Assembly: GCF_000181875.2 (NCBI RefSeq)
Contig: NZ_ABJZ02000002.1
Span: forward strand, 115,975-179,974
From: [Borrelia] finlandensis
GTDB lineage: Bacteria > Spirochaetota > Spirochaetia > Borreliales > Borreliaceae
Direction of reading: 5' to 3'
DNA length: 64,000 nt
This document shows, one piece after another, positions 8,922 through 17,526 of the stretch (its first letter is position 1; every line of letters begins with the position of its first letter). The notes beneath the pieces were generated by a model that did no database searches, was not told the origin of the DNA, and worked only from the letters and a program-made list of their open reading frames with translations. The translations under genes were made by a program, and so were the position numbers.

Positions 8922-10313
8922 TTATTTGTTTTCAAGCTCTTTTTGGTTGTATATATTGTGGTTGAATTGTTTGAGCTGTTTAGCAGATATAACGCCTGCA
9001 AGCATTGAGCCTCCCACATTAACAGCTGTTCTTCCCATGTCAATTAAAGGCTCAACAGATATTACAAGTCCTACCAATCCCACTGGAAAGTTCATTGCTG
9101 AGAGCACCATTAGTGAGGCTGTTGTTGCGCCTCCACCAGCTCCAGCAGCTCCAAATGAAGTTATTATTATTAATCCAATAAGTGTGAGTATAAATGAAAT
9201 ATCTGTAGGGTTTATTCCCTGAGTTGGTGCTATCATTATTGCAAGCATAGCGGGGTGTAGTGCTGCACAACCATTTTGCCCAATTGATGTTCCAAAGGAG
9301 CTTGATAAATTTGCTATTCCTTCGCTTACTCCCAGATTTTTAGTTTGAATTTCTATATTAATAGGTATGGTTGCAGCACTTGATCTAGATATGAATGCAA
9401 ATGATAGTGCTGGGAATATTTTTTTTATAAAAGTAATTGGGTTTAATTTATTTATTGCAATTAATGTCATATGCATAAGAAATGTAAGACCTATGGCAAT
9501 GTAGGAAGCAATTACAAATTCTCCAAGCTTTATTATGCTTTTGATTTCGCTGGTTGCTGTAATTTTTGTCATTAAAGCTAATATAGCATAAGGCGTTAGC
9601 TTTAAAATTAAAGTTACTACACCTAATATTATGTCTTGGAGTGTTAATATTATTTTTTTAAAAAATTCTATTGATTCTGGCTTTTTGATAGATGTTTTAA
9701 GGGCGGCTATTCCTATGATAGCTGAAAATATCACGACCCCTATGGTTGAGTTTTTTCTAAGCCCTGCAAAATCTTCAAATATATTTTGTGGAATAAGATC
9801 TGTGATTTTTTTTGTGATTGTTGTTTGATTTAATATTTCAAGGCCTTTTTCCAATTTTTCACTTTGTAAAATTTCGATGGTTCCCGCTTGTAGTCCTTCG
9901 GCTGTTAATCCCAATGCTAAAGCAGTGAAAATGCCAATTATGGCAGCAATACCTGCTGTAAATACTAGTGTTAATATTACAAGTAGGCTCATTTTCCCAA
10001 CATCTTTACTATTGGTTAGTTTTATTATTGCAGAGATTATTGATGTTATTATTAAGGGGATTATAATCATTTTAAGGAGCCTTACGTATCCATCGCCCAA
10101 AATACTTATCCAATTTATAGTTTCGTTTGTTATTTCTGAATTTGTTCCATAAAAATATTGAATGGTCATTCCAAATACTATTCCGATTGCTAACGCTATA
10201 AACACCCTTTTTGTAAAAGAAACATTTTTTCTTTTACAAAGATAAACTATGCTTATTAGAATAAGCATTATTATAATATTGATTAATGTATATAATATAC
10301 TTATTTTATCCAT
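8922..10313 (-). CDS. DAACS symporter, TcyP/YdjN-like (probable L-cystine uptake)
   Basis: Sodium/dicarboxylate symporter-family carrier with about eight helices and re-entrant loops. Commonly annotated as a glutamate transporter, but the N-terminal 130 residues resemble, as I recall it, E. coli YdjN/TcyP: VFGMTIQYFYG, then WISILGDGYVRLLKMIIIPL, then GLTAEGL. The conserved carrier loop SRSSAATIPINI and the C-terminal GAAGAGGGATTASL are present. Length 463 matches TcyP (about 463), which is longer than most GltP proteins. It is immediately followed by the CoA disulfide reductase gene, a fitting partner if it imports cystine. Substrate remains inference. ATG 10313 is the start. Confidence 0.82.
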   Translation of the reverse strand: MDKISILYTLINIIIMLILISIVYLCKRKNVSFTKRVFIALAIGIVFGMTIQYFYGTNSEITNETINWISILGDGYVRLLKMIIIPLIITSIISAIIKLTNSKDVGKMSLLVILTLVFTAGIAAIIGIFTALALGLTAEGLQAGTIEILQSEKLEKGLEILNQTTITKKITDLIPQNIFEDFAGLRKNSTIGVVIFSAIIGIAALKTSIKKPESIEFFKKIILTLQDIILGVVTLILKLTPYAILALMTKITATSEIKSIIKLGEFVIASYIAIGLTFLMHMTLIAINKLNPITFIKKIFPALSFAFISRSSAATIPINIEIQTKNLGVSEGIANLSSSFGTSIGQNGCAALHPAMLAIMIAPTQGINPTDISFILTLIGLIIITSFGAAGAGGGATTASLMVLSAMNFPVGLVGLVISVEPLIDMGRTAVNVGGSMLAGVISAKQLKQFNHNIYNQKELENK

Positions 10314-10379
10314 TATTACCTCTTATATAAGCTTAGTGCATTCTTTTTTTAAACTTAAGGCGGTATATTCAAAAATTAA

Positions 10380-11972
10380 TTAATCTTGTTTTAGAATTTT
10401 TTTAGAATAAGATTCTATTACTTCATCTTTAAAATTGTCATTTTTTAAAATTTGATTTGCAATAATTTTTCCTAGCTGAACTCCTTCTTGGTCGAATGAG
10501 TTTATATTTAATAAAAATCCCTCAAACATTACTTTATTTTCATAATGGGAGAGTATTGCTCCTATTGCATAAGGTGTTAATTCTTTTGAATATATTAGTG
10601 CAGAAGGCCTTTCACCTTGGAAATTTTTATTTTTATTGTTATTTTCTTTACCTTTTGAAAATGCTATTATTTGGGCTATTAAATTTGCTTTTAATTTATC
10701 ATTGCTTGAGCTGTTATTAGATATTACATCTTCTTTAAGTTGTGTTTCATTAAAACCTATGAAATCCATTGGAACTATATCTGTTCCTTGGTGAAGCATT
10801 TGAAAGAATGAGTGTTGAACATCTGTTCCAATGCCTCCCCAAATTATTCTTACAGTTTTGTAGTTTATTGTTTCATTAAATCTGTTTACACTTTTTCCAT
10901 TACTTTCCATTTCAAGTTGTTGTAAATGAAGATAAAAATTTTCCATTGCTTTAGAATAAGCAATGATGCAGTTGCTACTGTAATTTAGAACATTTCTTTC
11001 ATATATGCTAATTAGTGCTGCTAAGAGAGATGCATTGTCTTTTACGTTTTTGTTTAATGATTTTTTGTCAGCCTCATTGGCTCCTTTTAGAATTTCTTTT
11101 GCAATTTTTTCTGTGAAGCAAAGAGTAAGCAGTGTAAGTCCAACTGCTGATGTTGGAGAGAATCTTCCACCTATTGAGTCATGCATGAAGAAATATTCAA
11201 GATATCCTTTTTCCTCTATTGCCAACATGCTATTTTTTAGTGTTATAATGACCATTTGTTTTTTGTATTCTTTTATGCCATTTAATTTTAATTTGTTTAT
11301 TAAGAATTGCATATTAGCTTTAGTTTCTAATGTATTTCCACTTTTTGAGACAATAATAAAAAGCGTTTCATCAACATTAATGCTATTTAATACTTCTTCT
11401 GATTCGTCTGGATCAATGTTTGAAATAAAATAACCATGCATTAGGGCTAGATTGTGTTTTTTTGCATAATTTTTTATTGAGCTGTAAAGAGCTTTTGGTC
11501 CCAGGCTAGACCCACCAATTCCTATTTGAACTACATTTTTAAACTTTTTACCATTTGAACTTTTAATGTTCCCAGAATGAATTTGCTTTGCAAAATTATA
11601 TATTTTTTCAAGTTCTGATTGAAAAAACTCTCTCATATTTTCTTTATTGTCTTCTATTACGTCCTTACCAATTTGCCCTCTTGTAAGGTGATGCAGGACT
11701 TTTCTATTTTCACTAATATTGATCTTTTCCCCATCAAGCACTTCTTTATATTTTTCTATTAAATTTGCTTCATCGCTTAAATTTTGAAAAATTTTAAGGT
11801 GGGTTTCATTAATTTGTTTTGAAGCATAGTTATAATGTACACTATCTCCTTCTATTGTAATGTCGTATTCCTTTATTCTTTTTCCAGTTAATGCCGTTTT
11901 GAGCATTTCTGGAGCAATACATTCAAGGATTTTAAAATTTTCAAGTTCATTAAGATTTTTGTAATTTAACAT
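10380..11972 (-). CDS. pgi: Glucose-6-phosphate isomerase
   Basis: Cytoplasmic glycolytic enzyme interconverting glucose-6-phosphate and fructose-6-phosphate. Family motifs are clear: VQIGIGGSSLGPKAL (about residue 151), the phosphate-binding VSKSGNTLET (about 208), GGRFSPTSAVG (about 266) and the catalytic LHQGTDIVP region with its His (about 390). Length of about 530 is typical of the long bacterial form. The frame extends two codons upstream to a GTG at 11978, but GAGG at 11981-11984 is correctly spaced for ATG 11972. It lies 22 nt after the ParB-like gene and 66 nt before the symporter gene. Confidence 0.95.
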   Translation of the reverse strand: MLNYKNLNELENFKILECIAPEMLKTALTGKRIKEYDITIEGDSVHYNYASKQINETHLKIFQNLSDEANLIEKYKEVLDGEKINISENRKVLHHLTRGQIGKDVIEDNKENMREFFQSELEKIYNFAKQIHSGNIKSSNGKKFKNVVQIGIGGSSLGPKALYSSIKNYAKKHNLALMHGYFISNIDPDESEEVLNSINVDETLFIIVSKSGNTLETKANMQFLINKLKLNGIKEYKKQMVIITLKNSMLAIEEKGYLEYFFMHDSIGGRFSPTSAVGLTLLTLCFTEKIAKEILKGANEADKKSLNKNVKDNASLLAALISIYERNVLNYSSNCIIAYSKAMENFYLHLQQLEMESNGKSVNRFNETINYKTVRIIWGGIGTDVQHSFFQMLHQGTDIVPMDFIGFNETQLKEDVISNNSSSNDKLKANLIAQIIAFSKGKENNNKNKNFQGERPSALIYSKELTPYAIGAILSHYENKVMFEGFLLNINSFDQEGVQLGKIIANQILKNDNFKDEVIESYSKKILKQD

Positions 11973-11994
11973 AAACACACCTCTTTATTATGAT

Positions 11995-12396
11995 TTAAAT
12001 TTTTCTATTTTTTCTTTTACACATGTTTTTAATTTTTAAGATAATAAATTTAAGGAATCTTATTATTATATTGCTTTCAGAATAAATTTTTAAGTAAGCT
12101 TCTCCCTCGTTTGCCTCGCTTCTTGTAAATGATTTTCTAACATTATTCTCATCAAGTTCAATTTCAAGTAAAGTTTTTTTGTTTTCAATTGAGATTACCT
12201 TTACTTCAACTTCTTTATAGCCTATTTCTTTTAAGGCCTGATATCTTCTAAGTCCTGCTATCAAGTTTTTATTTTTATCTATTATTATTGGATAAATTAA
12301 TCCATGTTTTATAATACTGTTTTTAAGAGTTTCAATGTCTCCTATATTTTTTCTAATTCTTTTTTTTATTTTTATTTGATCGATATCTATTAACAT
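11995..12396 (-). CDS. Short ParB N-terminal-domain protein
   Basis: Residues 1-95 are a ParB/Spo0J N-terminal (CTP-binding, NTPase-like) domain: LKNSIIKHGLIYPIII, box I-type GLRRYQALKEIGY and box II-type ENNVRKSFTRSE. The central helix-turn-helix and C-terminal dimerisation domain of a true ParB are missing. After residue 100 it ends in a hydrophobic/basic tail (IIIRFLKFIILKIK). At 133 residues it is a stand-alone ParB-N protein or a truncated paralogue, not the chromosome-partitioning ParB. It sits 6 nt behind the PBP gene and 22 nt ahead of pgi. Role unknown. Confidence 0.75.
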   Translation of the reverse strand: MLIDIDQIKIKKRIRKNIGDIETLKNSIIKHGLIYPIIIDKNKNLIAGLRRYQALKEIGYKEVEVKVISIENKKTLLEIELDENNVRKSFTRSEANEGEAYLKIYSESNIIIRFLKFIILKIKNMCKRKNRKI

Positions 12397-12402
12397 ATTG
12401 TT

Positions 12403-15165
12403 TTAATCCAATTGGATATCTTCTCCGTTGACGTCTTTATTGTTAATTTTTTCATTTTCATTGTTGTTTGAATTTAATTCTTTTGTGCTTTGTGTTTCTA
12501 TGTTTGTTTCATTAACAATGACTTCGTCTTTAATTTCTTTAGTGTTTTCAATAAGCATTTCCTGGTTATTATTGTTATTCGCTGGATCTTGTTGTGAGTT
12601 TTTATTTTCTATTTCATTTAAGGGTTCTTTAATGTTCATTTCTATTTCATCTTCATTTTTATTTTCTTCATTATCATTAATGCTCTCAAGATCATTATTA
12701 TTATTGTTATTAAAGCTTTCAAGATTATTATCAAGATATTCAAATTCAGGAGTGTCAAAATTTATTTCATCGTTATTATTAATCTCATCAATTCCATATA
12801 TATTAAATTCTATTGTATTTTTAAATTCTTGTTTATTTTCATAATATTTTGATTTTTCAACTGGCTGGGTGCCGGAAATAAATAGTTCATTTATTATTTT
12901 TTCATCAGCAATTTCTTCTGGTAGTAGGCCCGTTTCTGCTTGTACGGGGATGCTAATTATTCCTGCAGGTTTTACAAAAACTTTTTTGGGTAAGTTTTTG
13001 TGATATTCTGCCATAAATTCTCCCCAACTAGGCCCCGCCAATCCTGTTCCTGTTCCAGATATTCCCAGTGAATATCCTTTTTTGTCAAATCCAACCCAAA
13101 ATGCTGTTGTTATATAAGGAGAGTATCCTATTGCCCATCCGTCTGCCCAATTTTGTGTTGTTCCCGATTTTCCAGCAATGTCTGATTTAAAATTTTTGAG
13201 ATTTGTATATCTTTGATTTGCTAGGGTTCCGTATTGAATTGTTGATTTCATCATATCTGTGATTATATAAGCGGTTTGAGGAGATACTATTTGAGTTTGG
13301 TGTTCTTTGTTTTTTATTTTAGCCAATATGCTTGCTTCTTCATTTGTTATTATTCTTCCAGCTCTGTCTTCAATATATCTTATCCCATAAGGTTCGATTT
13401 CGCTACCACTATTTCCTAAAATTGCAAAGGCTCTTGCCATTTGGATTGGAGAAACCGATATTACACCTAGCGCTAGTGGATAAACTTTTGGAAACGTTTT
13501 TTCTATTTCTTTTGGATCTGTTATTCCTAGTAGTTTTGAGGAGTAGCTAATTGCAGAGTCAAAGCCTAGCCTGTCTAATATTCTTAATGCCGGAATATTT
13601 AAGGACAAAGCCAATGCTTGGCGCGTTAAAACGTTACCTCTCCATTTGCCACCATAATTTCCCGGAGCATAAACTTCTCCGTTTTTATTTAGAAATGCTA
13701 CTGGAGAGTCTGAAAACATTGTGGCAGCTGTTATCTTTTTTAGATCAATTGCGGCTGCAAAATATAATGCTTTGAATGCACTTCCAGGCTGAACTTTTGC
13801 TTGTGTGGCTCGATTAAATTCATTGTCTTTAGTATGTCCACTTCCCCCAACCATGGCTCTTATTGCTCCACTTGTTGTATCTATTGCTATCATTGCTCCT
13901 TCAGGCTGTGCAATAAGTTTTGGTGTTAATTTATTTTTGATAATATATTCTTTTGTTGCCTTATCTATTTTATCAATTCCAAGTATAGCTCCAAAACTTG
14001 CAATTAGATCAATATTGTCTTCGTAAAATTTTCTTTTTCTCAGTTTTTTATATTGTCTTCCATTTATTCTTAAATTTTTAATTCCCAATAAATCTGATAT
14101 TGCATCTACTACAGGGACAATTTCTGAATTAATGATTATTGTTTCAGATGATCTATTTAAATTGTGCATTGTTCTTGCTTTATTAATCATATCGTTTGTA
14201 ACTTTATCTGCATATTTTTGTGCCTCAAGATCAAGGGTTGAATATATTGAGTATCCATCTTTATATATGTTTGCACCATCTGGTAAATATTTTAGTATTT
14301 TTTGCCTTATATATTCAGAGAAATAAGGAGCTTGGTCTTTTTTGTTTGAAATTGCAGATGTATCAGCCATTCTGGTCCAATCATAATTTTGCCAGTATCC
14401 ATTAAATTCTTTTTCAGCAATTTCAGCCTTGACTATTCCATTTGATACAACTTGGTTTAAAACTGCGCGCTGTATTTTTTTTGAAAATTCTGGATTATAA
14501 AGAGGTGAATAAAGTTTTGCGTTTGGAAGCTGGATTATCATCATCACAGATTCTGCTGTATTGATTTTATTTACACTTTTGCCAAAAAAGAATTTTGATG
14601 CTGCAACTATTCCATAATTTCCGTTTCCAAAATAAACTTTATTAAGGTACTTCTCTAGTATTTCGTACTTTGAGAGTTTTTTTTCAAGTTGAATTGCCCA
14701 CCATATTTCATGTAATTTTCTCAAAATAGATCTTCTTGCTTGATTTGTGTAGAGAAGTTTTGCAAGTTGTTGGGTTAATGTGCTGCCGCCTGAAAAATAT
14801 CTGCCAAGAACAATATTAAATGCGGCTCTAAATATTCCTATCAAGGAAAAACCTCGATGAGAAAAAAAACCAATATCTTCCCGTATTAAAAGCGTATTAA
14901 TTAGATTGTCAGGCATTTTTCTCAAAGGCATTAATTCTCTATTCTCATCAGATATAAATTGAGTTATTTGTTTTCCATTAATATCTAAAAGTCTTGAAGG
15001 AACTGCTGGATTTACATATCCGAAATTTTTATCTTTTTGTATGTTTATAGTCTTAGATACTGCTAATGAGAGTGTGATAATAGAAAAGCTGACTGCGAAA
15101 TATGTTAAATATATAAGCAGCCTATGCGCATTTATTTTTTTCAAATTAGGGCTATTCAATTTCAT
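12403..15165 (-). CDS. Class A penicillin-binding protein (bifunctional)
   Basis: Periplasmic peptidoglycan synthase anchored by an N-terminal helix (residues 15-40). The glycosyltransferase 51 domain spans about 75-250: REDIGFFSHRG with the catalytic Glu, and GGSTLTQQLAK. The transpeptidase domain spans about 420-720: SAFK with the active-site Ser at 462, SLN at 521 and KSGT at 666. Beyond residue 780 there is a low-complexity Asn/Glu/Asp-rich tail of about 140 residues, absent from typical PBPs. At 920 residues it is long because of that tail and an insertion of about 100 residues between the two catalytic domains. It is first gene of a minus-strand run with the ParB-like gene, pgi and the symporter. 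Confidence 0.92.
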   Translation of the reverse strand: MKLNSPNLKKINAHRLLIYLTYFAVSFSIITLSLAVSKTINIQKDKNFGYVNPAVPSRLLDINGKQITQFISDENRELMPLRKMPDNLINTLLIREDIGFFSHRGFSLIGIFRAAFNIVLGRYFSGGSTLTQQLAKLLYTNQARRSILRKLHEIWWAIQLEKKLSKYEILEKYLNKVYFGNGNYGIVAASKFFFGKSVNKINTAESVMMIIQLPNAKLYSPLYNPEFSKKIQRAVLNQVVSNGIVKAEIAEKEFNGYWQNYDWTRMADTSAISNKKDQAPYFSEYIRQKILKYLPDGANIYKDGYSIYSTLDLEAQKYADKVTNDMINKARTMHNLNRSSETIIINSEIVPVVDAISDLLGIKNLRINGRQYKKLRKRKFYEDNIDLIASFGAILGIDKIDKATKEYIIKNKLTPKLIAQPEGAMIAIDTTSGAIRAMVGGSGHTKDNEFNRATQAKVQPGSAFKALYFAAAIDLKKITAATMFSDSPVAFLNKNGEVYAPGNYGGKWRGNVLTRQALALSLNIPALRILDRLGFDSAISYSSKLLGITDPKEIEKTFPKVYPLALGVISVSPIQMARAFAILGNSGSEIEPYGIRYIEDRAGRIITNEEASILAKIKNKEHQTQIVSPQTAYIITDMMKSTIQYGTLANQRYTNLKNFKSDIAGKSGTTQNWADGWAIGYSPYITTAFWVGFDKKGYSLGISGTGTGLAGPSWGEFMAEYHKNLPKKVFVKPAGIISIPVQAETGLLPEEIADEKIINELFISGTQPVEKSKYYENKQEFKNTIEFNIYGIDEINNNDEINFDTPEFEYLDNNLESFNNNNNNDLESINDNEENKNEDEIEMNIKEPLNEIENKNSQQDPANNNNNQEMLIENTKEIKDEVIVNETNIETQSTKELNSNNNENEKINNKDVNGEDIQLD

Positions 15166-15224
15166 ACTTTTTACTAAAGTATACTATAAGTGCATAAGAA
15201 TTAATAATGTTATGGGTTGATTGT

Positions 15225-15260
15225 TATAGTGTAAAATTATTGTTATAATTTTACACTATA
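15225..15260. repeat. 16-bp perfect inverted repeat, operator-like
   Basis: Arms 15225-15240 (TATAGTGTAAAATTAT) and 15245-15260 are exact reverse complements with a 4-nt loop. There is no U-rich tail, and it sits upstream of two divergent genes, so a protein-binding site or RNA hairpin of the plzA or PBP leader is more likely than a terminator. Which one cannot be read from sequence. Confidence 0.75.
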
Positions 15261-15370
15261 TAAACAGCATTTTGTAAGTTTTGTTAATTGAAAGATGCTG
15301 TGAGAGGTGGATGATGGTATGTTTTTGATTTTAAGAGTAGATTTGTTGATTTTTGGCTAAGCGTGTTTAT

Positions 15371-15428
15371 AGCTTAATTGTTTTAAACTTTTTTATTTGC
15401 GTAAAACTGTTTAAAACAATTTGAAGCT
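15371..15428. repeat. Inverted repeat in the plzA upstream region
   Basis: Perfect 12-bp core arms 15377-15388 (ATTGTTTTAAAC) and 15409-15420 are separated by 20 nt. Outer AGCTT and AAGCT bases extend the pairing after a 2-nt bulge. It ends about 45 nt before the plzA start codon. Confidence 0.6.
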
Positions 15429-15473
15429 TTGTTTAGTATTTTTATATTCAAAAAAAGGAGAAAGGAGAGGTTT

Positions 15474-16259
15474 ATGCTTTTATCTAGAAAAATAAGAGAT
15501 TATGGGGCTAAGTATAGGGGTAAAGAGATTAAAATGAGCACAGAGATAAATAGTTTTTTAAATCTTCGCAATACTATCGAGATGAGAATAGGCTCTTATA
15601 CTGCTTTTGGGGTAATTTATTCTATTTCTATGGATTCTCTTAAGCTTATTTTTCAAGAAGATACGGTATTGCCCGCTTTGGCTAAAAATAAAAATTTAGG
15701 CTCTATTCAACTTAAGAAAAATTCAGATTCTAAGAGTAGTGCAGCTTTTTCCCCTTTTTTGTCTGTGAAACTATTGAGTGCTTCTGCTTATTCTTCTTTA
15801 AATAAAGAATACAATTTATTAACATTGGAATTTTTATCTCCTGCACCAGAAGAGATTGCTATTAAAGTTGGAAAGCTTCTTGATTTAAAGCTTGGGCAAA
15901 ATCAGAGAATTCATGAGAGGATTATTATTGATAAAGATTCTATTAGAAAGCTAAAAATTGATTCTGATAAAGCTTTTATCAAGTTTAATGGAGCAAAACA
16001 TAAATGCTTAATAAAAGATTTATCTTATGGGGGCGCTTTAGTAATTTCTTCTTTTGATTATGGGGATGTCGAGGAAGACGCAATTGATTTGATTTTTAGT
16101 TTTGAATTTATAGATGGAGAAATTTTTATTGAAGGTAAATCAAAAAGCTTAAGCGTTATTCAGACGCCCAGCGGAAAGGTTTTTGCGCTTGGTATTGCTT
16201 TTGATGAAGACAAAATACCACTTGAGTATACTATGTTAATCCATGATTATTTCAATTAA
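15474..16259 (+). CDS. plzA: PlzA, PilZ-domain cyclic di-GMP receptor
   Basis: Cytoplasmic c-di-GMP effector of Borrelia. The C-terminal PilZ domain (about residues 140-255) has both binding motifs: an R-x3-R stretch in QRIHERIII and the D-x-S-x2-G motif in IKDLSYGGAL. The N-terminal half (about 1-135) is the PilZ-like domain typical of PlzA. ATG 15474 gives the 261-residue protein known from Borrelia and has a very strong Shine-Dalgarno (GGAGAAAGGAGAGG). The open frame extends 15 codons upstream to 15429, but those residues (MFSIFIFKKRRKERF) overlap the ribosome-binding site and are unlikely to be translated. It is monocistronic, flanked by a 308-bp upstream region and a convergent gene. Confidence 0.95.
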   Translation: MLLSRKIRDYGAKYRGKEIKMSTEINSFLNLRNTIEMRIGSYTAFGVIYSISMDSLKLIFQEDTVLPALAKNKNLGSIQLKKNSDSKSSAAFSPFLSVKLLSASAYSSLNKEYNLLTLEFLSPAPEEIAIKVGKLLDLKLGQNQRIHERIIIDKDSIRKLKIDSDKAFIKFNGAKHKCLIKDLSYGGALVISSFDYGDVEEDAIDLIFSFEFIDGEIFIEGKSKSLSVIQTPSGKVFALGIAFDEDKIPLEYTMLIHDYFN

Positions 16260-16407
16260 TCAAAGGATTGAAATTTTTCTTATGTGATTATGGGAAAATT
16301 TATTTGTAATATTTAAATTTAAGTCTTCTTGGTTGTATTTGCTGGTTTTGTTCGGGTTGGGGAGGAGAGGTGTGGTGTGTTTTAGTCTTTTGCTTTTGGC
16401 TTTAGGA

Positions 16408-17421
16408 TTATTTTTTGTTAATGAATCTATTTGAACTAGCTTTTTTGATTCTATTGTTTATTGAATGTCCAAGTTCTTCGTCTTTTAAGAATTCACTAAG
16501 TATTTGTTTGTAGTTGTTTTCAGAATTTACCAACTCTTTGTAAAGATTTTGTGCATATTCCTCAAGAGTGTTAAATACTGTAATATTTTTTTTATCCCAA
16601 AAAAAATTAAATAAATAGGATTTTAGAGTAGCTTTTGTGATAAGTATTTTTGTATCTTTGTTTAAATATCTTCTTATGTTATCTTGACTTTTAAATAAAT
16701 AAACGGGAATTTTTGGCTTGTAGTGTTCTATTATGTTTCCGGGTGATTTTTCTAGTTCTATTTTTGTTTCTGCGTAATTTACCGTATATTTTCCTTGAAG
16801 TTCATTTTCTATCATTTTTTTTGTTATTGCGCCTGGTCTTAATATCAGTACGTTATCTTTTAGGTCAAACCCAACCACAGTTGATTCGATTCCAATATTA
16901 AAGTCTTTGTTCTCTTCCGGTTTTATTATTCCTCTTACAAGCCCATTTAATTCTTTCAAGGCCATTTCGAAATTTGTTGAGCTAGGTCTTTTTGATATAT
17001 TCGCAGACGGTGCTACTAGGGGGACTTTAGATGCTTTTATTAGGCTTAAAGCTGTTTTATTTGCAGGAATTCTTATTGCCACTGTGTCTAGGTTTCCACT
17101 TACAAATCTAGATATTTTTATTGATTTTTTAAGAACATAAGTTAAAGGGCCTGGACTAAATTTTTTGATTAGCATGAGGGCACTTTTGGGAATATATTCT
17201 GATAATTCTTTTATTTTTTTTACCGTATCAACGTGTACTATTAAAGGATTGTTGATGGGCCTTTTTTTTACTAAAAAAATCATTTTTACAGCATCTTCAT
17301 TGTAAGCATTTGCGCCAATTCCGTAAACTGTTTCTGTTGGGAATACTACAAGTTCTCCCATTTTGATAAGTTTTGCTGCTTTTTGTATTTGGCTGCTGCT
17401 AATTATTTCTGTTGATATCAT
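16408..17421 (-). CDS. tsaC: Threonylcarbamoyl-AMP synthase (Sua5/YwlC type)
   Basis: Makes threonylcarbamoyl-AMP from threonine, bicarbonate and ATP for the t6A37 modification of ANN-decoding tRNAs, together with TsaD encoded at 51200. The YrdC domain covers about residues 8-200: VVFPTETVYGIG, KKRPINNPLIVH, PSANISKRPSSTN, GIESTVVGF. Residues from about 225 to 337 are a Sua5-type C-terminal extension, so this is the long two-domain Sua5 form rather than short TsaC. ATG 17421 has no strong Shine-Dalgarno. Its 3' end faces plzA across 148 bp with no clear hairpin terminator. Confidence 0.92.
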   Translation of the reverse strand: MISTEIISSSQIQKAAKLIKMGELVVFPTETVYGIGANAYNEDAVKMIFLVKKRPINNPLIVHVDTVKKIKELSEYIPKSALMLIKKFSPGPLTYVLKKSIKISRFVSGNLDTVAIRIPANKTALSLIKASKVPLVAPSANISKRPSSTNFEMALKELNGLVRGIIKPEENKDFNIGIESTVVGFDLKDNVLILRPGAITKKMIENELQGKYTVNYAETKIELEKSPGNIIEHYKPKIPVYLFKSQDNIRRYLNKDTKILITKATLKSYLFNFFWDKKNITVFNTLEEYAQNLYKELVNSENNYKQILSEFLKDEELGHSINNRIKKASSNRFINKK

Positions 17422-17491
17422 TTTTTAGACTTTTTTCTTTTTATAATTAAATCAAAAAAAATGTAAATAAGCAATTTGCAAGCTTAATTGT

Positions 17492-17519
17492 TTGTTGAAA
17501 TATGTTTTTATATTATAAT
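17492..17519 (+). promoter_or_regulatory. Candidate sigma-70 promoter of rlpA
   Basis: TTGTTG at 17492-17497, a 16-bp spacer, and a consensus TATAAT at 17514-17519. The best start codon, ATG 17527, begins 8 nt after the -10 box, so transcription would begin at or next to the start codon. Confidence 0.5.
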
Positions 17520-17526
17520 AAACATT

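Larger units (their letters stand above)
15166..15473. other. 308-bp divergent intergenic region between the PBP gene and plzA
   Basis: No open reading frame worth calling. It holds two strong inverted repeats listed separately (15225-15260 and 15371-15428) and the plzA Shine-Dalgarno (GGAGAAAGGAGAGG, ending just before ATG 15474). I see no convincing -35/-10 pair on either strand beyond AT-rich -10-like hexamers. Confidence 0.7.

Noticed and set aside
8926..9222. 98-codon plus-strand ORF in the symporter region
   Set aside because: Antisense to the conserved C-terminal part of the symporter.
11005..11433. 142-codon plus-strand ORF
   Set aside because: Wholly antisense to pgi, which has full family motifs in the other strand.
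12428..12844. 138-codon plus-strand ORF rich in Ser and Leu
   Set aside because: It is antisense to the Asn/Glu-rich tail of the PBP gene; the low-complexity coding strand makes long spurious frames. No ribosome-binding site.
15429..15473. Upstream extension of plzA (MFSIFIFKKRRKERF)
   Set aside because: The segment contains the strong Shine-Dalgarno for ATG 15474, and the 261-residue form is the known PlzA.
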